The notes beneath the pieces are model-generated. The model searched no databases, was not told the origin of the DNA, and saw only the letters and a program-made list of their open reading frames with translations. The position numbers were made by a program, and so were the translations under genes. Below are positions 8,361-14,109 of a stretch of 14,109 nucleotides of DNA, piece by piece (position 1 is the first letter of the stretch; each line of letters begins with the position of its first letter). Origin of the DNA: Eimeria necatrix. Taxonomy: Eukaryota > Apicomplexa > Conoidasida > Eucoccidiorida > Eimeriidae. The stretch is taken from contig NW_013654786.1 in the NCBI RefSeq assembly GCF_000499385.1, forward strand, positions 1 to 14,109, written 5' to 3'.

Positions 8361-10870
8361 AAAACTGCATGGCGGTGAGTGGAGATGGGAATGAAGCCCC
8401 GAGATGGCTAACAGAGTAGTGCTCCCGCACGAGCTGCATCAAGAAGCCACAGTTGTGAATGATTTGGCAGATATCCTACATCATATTCATAGTTGCCTTT
8501 TCCTGGAACGACCTCGCCCACGACGACATTGTTGTATTACGTGCCCACTGCGAAGACTGCAGGTATCTAGAGTGTTACTGCATGTGTTTAGATGAATATG
8601 GTTAGCCATCAACGCGAGTGTTTCCTCAACCGTACCTAGAAATCTTCATTGAGGCCGATCTACCTCTTTTGCTCACAGCGGTTGAGCGCTTTTCGTCTGG
8701 CTGCCCCTCAGCAGTACATGAACGTTCTAGCCATTTAGCGCTAGCATATATATCTATTCAAAGTGCCTGCCTTCCAATACGTACGACCTTCAAAAATTCA
8801 AATATCAATTTAAGCAAAACAAATTCTGAGCTGCATGCACCGATTTTGGGCACCTTCAGTGCATCCACCATATGCAAATTCCTACCTTGAACTCACGTGG
8901 CTACTGAATCTCTCCGGTCCAGCCTTTCGTAATCCACATTCCGACCTATTACAAAATTTGCATGTTTCCACTTTCTGGCAGCCTTTGCCCTTCTCACATT
9001 TCGTAGCAGGACTTGAGAAGTACGTAGAAAGCCGTTGTATGCAATTGAACGCACAATAGTCCGCCAAAAAGCGAGTAAAACACCAGTGGTAGAAGTGGCT
9101 GTTCATGTCATCTATTGCAATAACATCGTTTCTTACCAGTTGTGTGCTCCCCTTTCTGCAGGTCTCCAAACGCCGGAGTGCAACTGTAACTGCATAAAAA
9201 GTACATCTCTAGACTGCAATCTAAGCTTAGTGGAAATGTTGGTGAAGCACATAATAGAGAAACTGCAATTCCTCGAGCAATCCTGAACGCGATCTCATGT
9301 CTTATTTCCACACATGGAAAAGCTGTGAAGGCATTTGTATAGGCAGCCACTGACAACGATGGATTTGTGTGCACATCAAATTCGTGCAGTTTCAATTGAT
9401 GCGCGGAATAGAGTAAGATACTTGTTCTCCGCTCCCTGTGGTGGCTGCTTCATCAATGCATTGCGGGCCACCGAAGGTAACACTGCAGCCTCTTACTGCC
9501 TAGACATCAGCGTTCGCACTAAGTTGTCCTTCAAAATAACGTCAGCAGACAACATATAGAAGTATTTGAATGCCAGATACTTATATTTCCAGACTAAGAA
9601 ATGGCGGCGCTCGTCTCCCTAGGCTGCCTCTCGATAGTTGAGGATGGGACGTGCTGATGAAAAGCGTTTAATGACAACTGGACATTCTGCATGTGTACTG
9701 CCAGTAACCTCTTAGCAGCCATAGTGCAAGTGCACAACATTTCTAGCTTTTAGCCAGCAGATTCTAGCAGCATTTTACGCTTCCGACTAGATTTTCCACA
9801 TACGATTGCTTACATTTTGCTGCAGTGGCAAGCTCAGCGGTGGCCTTTCGAGTTCTGTTAAAATACCAGAAGAGAAAACTTTCAGGTTGAAAATGGAGCG
9901 CAAACTTTGTACTGCACTATCCAACCTTTCTGTTATTACCGAAGTGAGCCATTATGCTGCAACTACAACTGGAAGGGTTCACCAAAACGCGCTTTCCAGC
10001 AAAACAGGACAAATGAGAGAGAATTCGAATAACGGGGTAAGGCGAAAATGAAAGAGTTAGAAAATGAGGCTTGCATGCACATTCGCCCATTTCTTGTTGC
10101 TGCCCAAAGCCAAAATCACGTTTCAGTCCTGACGAATCCAGAATTTGCAACCGACAGCATTAGCGCCGCCATAAAAATTGGCAAAGTATTTTGACAGGTA
10201 GCCAAGCATCTTCTTTTCCCTAGCAGATAGCGAAAAACTCATTGGAGGACGTGTAATAATTCCCTTTTCGTTTTTGGAAGGTCTTTTAATATGTGACCTA
10301 GGCGAGGCTTCATGGTCTGTAAGCGTCGACTAAACAACCAACTGAGGCCTTGCCCTTTGTGTTCACGTCCATGCGCATCTAACCATTGTCCTCACTATCT
10401 ACGAAACGTTTGCTCGCAATGTGGAACCTGACAATGCGCTGGAGAAAATGATATACTGAATTAGCACTGATTCTGTTGCGCTCAAAGCTCATGCAAACAA
10501 GCATACAACAGACACAAAACCCGACACACAGAAGCGATAAATGCATTAGCTGAGGCGCGTTGTATTTATTGCAATGCATATCCTCAGACCTCATCAGCAG
10601 CATATCTACAGTTGACAGAAAGATGACGCTCAATGCAACCGATATCCTTCCAGTGCAAAGGAGTCTGTTTTGAATTCAATTCTTTCCTTCCAAAATGTAG
10701 AGTAATGACTTGTCACCAGTGGAACCACAGAAGCACGGCGCATGCTGGCAATTAGTATCAGCCATATGAGTCATAACCAGTCCAGCAAATCGACAAATTT
10801 AGCACAACACTTAGCACCGTCCCGCTGGAGCAGCTGGCATTTTGCTTTGAGCACAGTGTGGTTTGGTGAC
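8361..10870. other. Long stretch without a supported gene
   Basis: All open frames are under about 100 residues, occur on both strands and share no domain-like features. TGCATGCA occurs at 8832-8839 and 10072-10079, and GCATGC near 10740. I see no RNA gene and no long repeat. Spliced exons cannot be ruled out. Confidence 0.45.
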
Positions 10871-11020
10871 CGCTATACACCAGCGTTGTAACTCCGTATG
10901 TTCACTTAATCCTGTATCCGATCAAACAAAAAAGACGGACTGGCACACTTCCTTTTTGCCTGGCCTTGCCGCGTGCACATAAATGAAGCTACTGAGTGAG
11001 ACTCCGATTAATTCACTGCA
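10871..11020 (+). repeat. Diverged dispersed repeat, copy A
   Basis: This ~150-bp segment aligns collinearly with 12423-12573, sharing CGTATG, then ACTGGCACACTTC as the anchor (from 10939 and 12491), then ATAAA, AGCC/AGCT, GAGAC/AAGAC, ACT.GATT.AATT and ACTGCA. I estimate roughly two-thirds identity by eye. Weaker similarity seems to continue about 70 bp to the right, ending at GGCGTGACCAAG versus GCCGTGACCGAG. Confidence 0.65.
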
Positions 11021-11722
11021 TCTATAAGCAGCACGTTGCAGCGGCAAGCCTTTCAAAGTCTTCAACCAGTATGGCGTGACCAAGCACTGTGGTCCGATGA
11101 AATGTACCCCGTGCACGCAAGCTTAATAAAAACAACTGATCTGCACGCATGACACAACAGAACTGAATACTTTGTCTTGCGCACTGCTAGTATTCGCCAG
11201 CAACGAGACCTCAAGTAATATTTCGTGGACCACAGTAGGAATACAAATGCAATGACATACGTATGGATCAGCGCCACATAACAGTGAGCTCTAGGTTTGC
11301 ATGCGTGCTAACGGTATAAGCCTCCAACAGCGCAACACACAATCTGCAGTGAAACGCTTTGAAAAGGTTCTCGATATATGTAACACCAACAGTACCATTT
11401 TCACACCCATAAAAATACCAGCGCCAAGCGGCAAAATAAAATAAGCAGATGCCGCAAACAACGGACAGCAGGCGCCTGCACCCGGATGAACCAGAACGTG
11501 CTAAACTGAAGTGCGCGTCCATGCTAATTCAAATGAGTAAAAAGTACTTATATGCCACGGACTTGCCGACTTTTGGCGGCTTCCTAAACATTACTATAGG
11601 CAATCACGCCCAACACGGTGGCTCTTCATCCAAACTTTCCACAACCCTTACTCCCTTCAAATATTCAAGAATCATGGGAGCAGTATGCGTGAGGTCCATC
11701 ATACTCCTAGTAAAAACTGAAA

Positions 11723-11756
11723 CAAAGCTTGACACAATGCAAAGCTTGACACAATG
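11723..11756. repeat. Perfect 17-bp tandem duplication
   Basis: CAAAGCTTGACACAATG is present twice, at 11723-11739 and 11740-11756, without any difference. The identity points to a recent slippage event. The 17-bp length would shift any reading frame crossing it, a further reason to doubt the open frame around it. Confidence 0.9.
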
Positions 11757-11963
11757 CTGCCGGGTGGGCTATAAATACTTGACACACGAAATACGCAGTC
11801 CCAAACATTCGCCGGAGCTTACTGCTCAAGCATTAAAGGCTTGAGCAGACTTTGGTTCGCGCAAATCAGGCATATACGCGCAATAATTCGAAATGCAATC
11901 GTATTCAAATGCCAAGGAGAAAACTTGAATCCCGCTTGGCTCGCCACCTAGTAATTCCGCATA

Positions 11964-11987
11964 AAGATTTTCCAGTGGGAAAATCTT
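11964..11987. repeat. Perfect inverted repeat, 10-bp arms, 4-bp loop
   Basis: AAGATTTTCC at 11964-11973 and its exact reverse complement GGAAAATCTT at 11978-11987 flank AGTG. AATAAA follows at about 11993. It resembles the hairpin at 1276-1298 in having GGAAA/TTTCC arms. Confidence 0.75.
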
Positions 11988-12125
11988 CGTTCAATAAACC
12001 CAGTGCAAAATGTTGATCGAGCAGAGGCACACACAGAGCATACACTGGAAATGTGCCTTGCGCTCCACGAAAATGAAGTAGCCACTCTGCCTTAGCTCAA
12101 CGCACAGCCTACAGAACGTGATGGC

Positions 12126-12190
12126 CTGATACTTTTGAATAGAACAAAATCGCAAGTAGCATGAATCACGACGAAGCTCAAAAGTATCAG
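12126..12190. repeat. Perfect 13-bp inverted repeat with 39-bp interval
   Basis: CTGATACTTTTGA at 12126-12138 and its exact reverse complement TCAAAAGTATCAG at 12178-12190 enclose 39 bases with little internal pairing. The layout is that of a stem-loop or of a very small terminal-inverted-repeat relic. I see no clear target-site duplication outside the arms and no transposase. Confidence 0.75.
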
Positions 12191-12422
12191 AACTGAACAA
12201 AGGAGGCTCATCACAGTTAAGAACAATCCTTTAACAAATTTCTACGATTCAGCAACAAAATGTGTAACTCTGACGCGGTCGTTGCTCGATCCTGCAAAAC
12301 ATTCCGTAAAACAGTTTGCGGAGCGACTCCTTTCTGTCAACTCCATGACTTGTATACGCCGAGCAGGCTGTCACCCAAATTGTATGTGTACTATGCACTG
12401 GCAGGTGGTAGCACGTGAAGAC

Positions 12423-12573
12423 AGCTATGCACGAGTGCTACAACCTCGTATGCTTATTTAAGCCTGGCTCCAAAAGGACAAAACAAATGAACTGGCACAC
12501 TTCTTTTGATGTGTGGCTCTGTCGCAAGCATATAGATAAAGCCGCTAGGTAAGACACTGATTGAATTACTGCA
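12423..12573 (+). repeat. Diverged dispersed repeat, copy B
   Basis: Collinear with 10871-11020, with the anchor ACTGGCACACTTC from 12491 (offset 1552) in the same orientation. Indels are few and short. Neither copy holds an open frame that the other preserves, so this is more likely a non-coding duplication or a relic element than an exon pair. Confidence 0.65.
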
Positions 12574-14109
12574 ACTGCCGGCAATAGCTAGAGCTGATAC
12601 GCCTTTTATCGTTCTCGTTTTGTTAGCCGTGACCGAGGATACCTCCTAAAAATGATTAACGGCAAGCTAGCCATGCCATTCAAAAGCATAATTACGCATA
12701 ATTACTACTACGATATACAAACACACATCAATTCTATCAGCCGCCTCAATTTACTGATTGCCATTTACTGTGAGCATACAAGCAAGGCGTTGGCTATCGG
12801 CGCACGCCAAAGGGACACACTTCAACACGGTAAACACTCTAATTCATATCGGCGCACTTCCTGATAACCGAATTTCTCTGAAAAATAAACGTAGCCGCTG
12901 CCTTTAATTGCCGTATGCTCTGCCGCCCTCATTTCGAATAAATTAAATGATAATGCCACGGACAAGAAGAGCAAGTGCTCCTTGCGAATATTAACTGCAC
13001 TGATATACTATGCTTTTCCTTGCGAGACAAAACGCAAAGCCACTGCCGTCTCTTGAACGTTCCTAAATGCCTCCAGTGAAAACGGATTCCGATATCCGCC
13101 GCCGTAGCGACTGATACGTGAAAGACTAATCTGCCGCGAACCCGCTCATATCGGTCTTGCAGACATCCAGCTGCCACAGTCGCCATATCAATGGGTCAGC
13201 AATCTAAAATGTCACCGAATACACCGCTGCACGTTTTTAAGGACATGAATCACCATTTTTTGTCAATTAATTGATAGACGCTTAACGAGAGACATAAACT
13301 ACACTTGAATCCTGCATGGTAGAGAATTTTCTAGCTATGTGGAAACGAAGCCATAGAGGAAAAACACGTCTCTCGTAGCTTTGTCACGGGCAAAAGATGG
13401 CATGTTGCGTGCTCATACATTAGACCCAAAAGGTACGAAACTCTTCAAGCGGTATCCTATAAAAGCACACAAACAAGCTTGCCCAGTATAAGCAATTCCT
13501 AACATGCATGCTGAGCGTCTACTACAAGGTGAGCAAGTCATACAGAATGGCCAAAAGCAGCAGCCAACAGGAACATGCGTACCACAGTTCTTGCATACTG
13601 TCATATACCACAGCCAAATTCTGTTGCAAAACACTCAGTATTGTTGTTACTCTACTCAATGCATATGTATATCTATGAGTTTGCTTCACGCAACACCATT
13701 ACGCAGGAACACGCAGGCACAAATTTCAGTCATGCACAAATTGGCGTACTTCCTGCACACGTAAAATGCCAAGGAAAGAACATAAAGATAATTGCAACGT
13801 GCGGCTCTAGGGATATAGCACTGCTTCCACACGAACACTGCAGCGAAGACTAAGCCAGGGTCGGTCATCAAAAATCGCGAATATGCATATATGCAAAGCT
13901 GGACCAAATCGAACGCATTCAGATGGGCATAAAAGAAAAATGCAAATAGTGTAGTGCACTGCGCCCGCAGCTGCGACTACGTGCTCTCAGTCCCTTGGGC
14001 AGGGTCTATAAACTGCTCCCTACGCTAGTCCATTTCCTAGAAACTCCAGCTATAGCGATTAAGAATACAAAATCACGAGTTTATCAAATCTGTCTGTCTG
14101 TTTCGCACC
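12574..14109. other. Right end of window, no gene seen
   Basis: Short frames on both strands only; the longest, minus 13686-13907, plus 13575-13853 and plus 13504-13764, overlap each other. TGCATGC occurs at 13505-13511 and a tiny TCTG run at about 14090-14100. A gene with short exons reading out of the window cannot be excluded. Confidence 0.45.

Larger units (their letters stand above)
11021..12422. other. DNA between the two dispersed repeat copies
   Basis: C- and A-rich on the plus strand. The longest open frame, plus 11449-11844 (131 residues), begins with a polar R/D/E-rich stretch but shows no signal peptide, membrane span or known motif, and it contains the 17-bp tandem duplication at 11723-11756. 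I consider it unlikely to be a gene. TGCATGC occurs at 11298-11304. The 11-bp word ATGCCACGGAC at 11552 recurs at 12953, which hints that the old duplication may be larger than the core repeats. Confidence 0.4.

Noticed and set aside
11449..11844. Plus-strand frame of 131 residues
   Set aside because: No signal peptide, span or domain. It crosses a perfect 17-bp tandem duplication that would have shifted the frame recently.
12126..12190. Complete miniature transposon
   Set aside because: At 65 bp it is too small and shows no target-site duplication or second copy in the window. I kept it as an inverted repeat only.

Overview
This looks like nuclear DNA of a protist, most plausibly a coccidian apicomplexan of the Toxoplasma/Neospora type. 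No bacterial gene order, ribosome binding sites or operons are visible. Four things point to coccidia, none of them decisive: (1) a tandem satellite with a 344-bp monomer at the left edge, similar in size to the roughly 350-bp satellites known from Toxoplasma subtelomeres; (2) the only convincing gene encodes a small protein with a signal peptide, one membrane span and an RRLAD motif resembling the coccidian TEXEL export/cleavage signal; (3) the apicomplexan cis-motif core GCATGC appears about 12 times by eye, against 3 to 4 expected by chance; (4) the gene density is very low. I could not test the assignment by database search, and another coccidian is possible.

Layout: 1-914 is a satellite array, one 433-bp unit with a nested 89-bp duplication, one 344-bp unit and one decaying partial unit. 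Positions 915-1673 are unique-looking DNA with a perfect short hairpin and a weak dispersed repeat. The gene lies on the minus strand at 1674-2192 and reads towards the array. Positions 2193-3827 show no gene. Positions 3828-4277 are two diverged tandem copies of a ~225-bp element. Positions 4278-5460 are strongly G-rich on the plus strand with only doubtful open frames. From 5461 to the end I find no convincing gene. That stretch holds a GT-rich microsatellite (7567-7603), several hairpins (8314-8360, 11964-11987, 12126-12190), a 17-bp tandem duplication (11723-11756) and a pair of diverged ~150-bp direct repeats 1.55 kb apart (10871-11020 and 12423-12573).

Overall this reads as a repeat-bearing, gene-poor, possibly subtelomeric region with a single candidate secreted membrane protein. 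Genes split into short exons could have been missed, because splice sites cannot be called reliably by eye. Most open frames here are short, overlap on both strands and lack domain-like composition, so I left them out. I did not find a multi-gene system. The best candidate for something new is the single TEXEL-like membrane protein beside the satellite.
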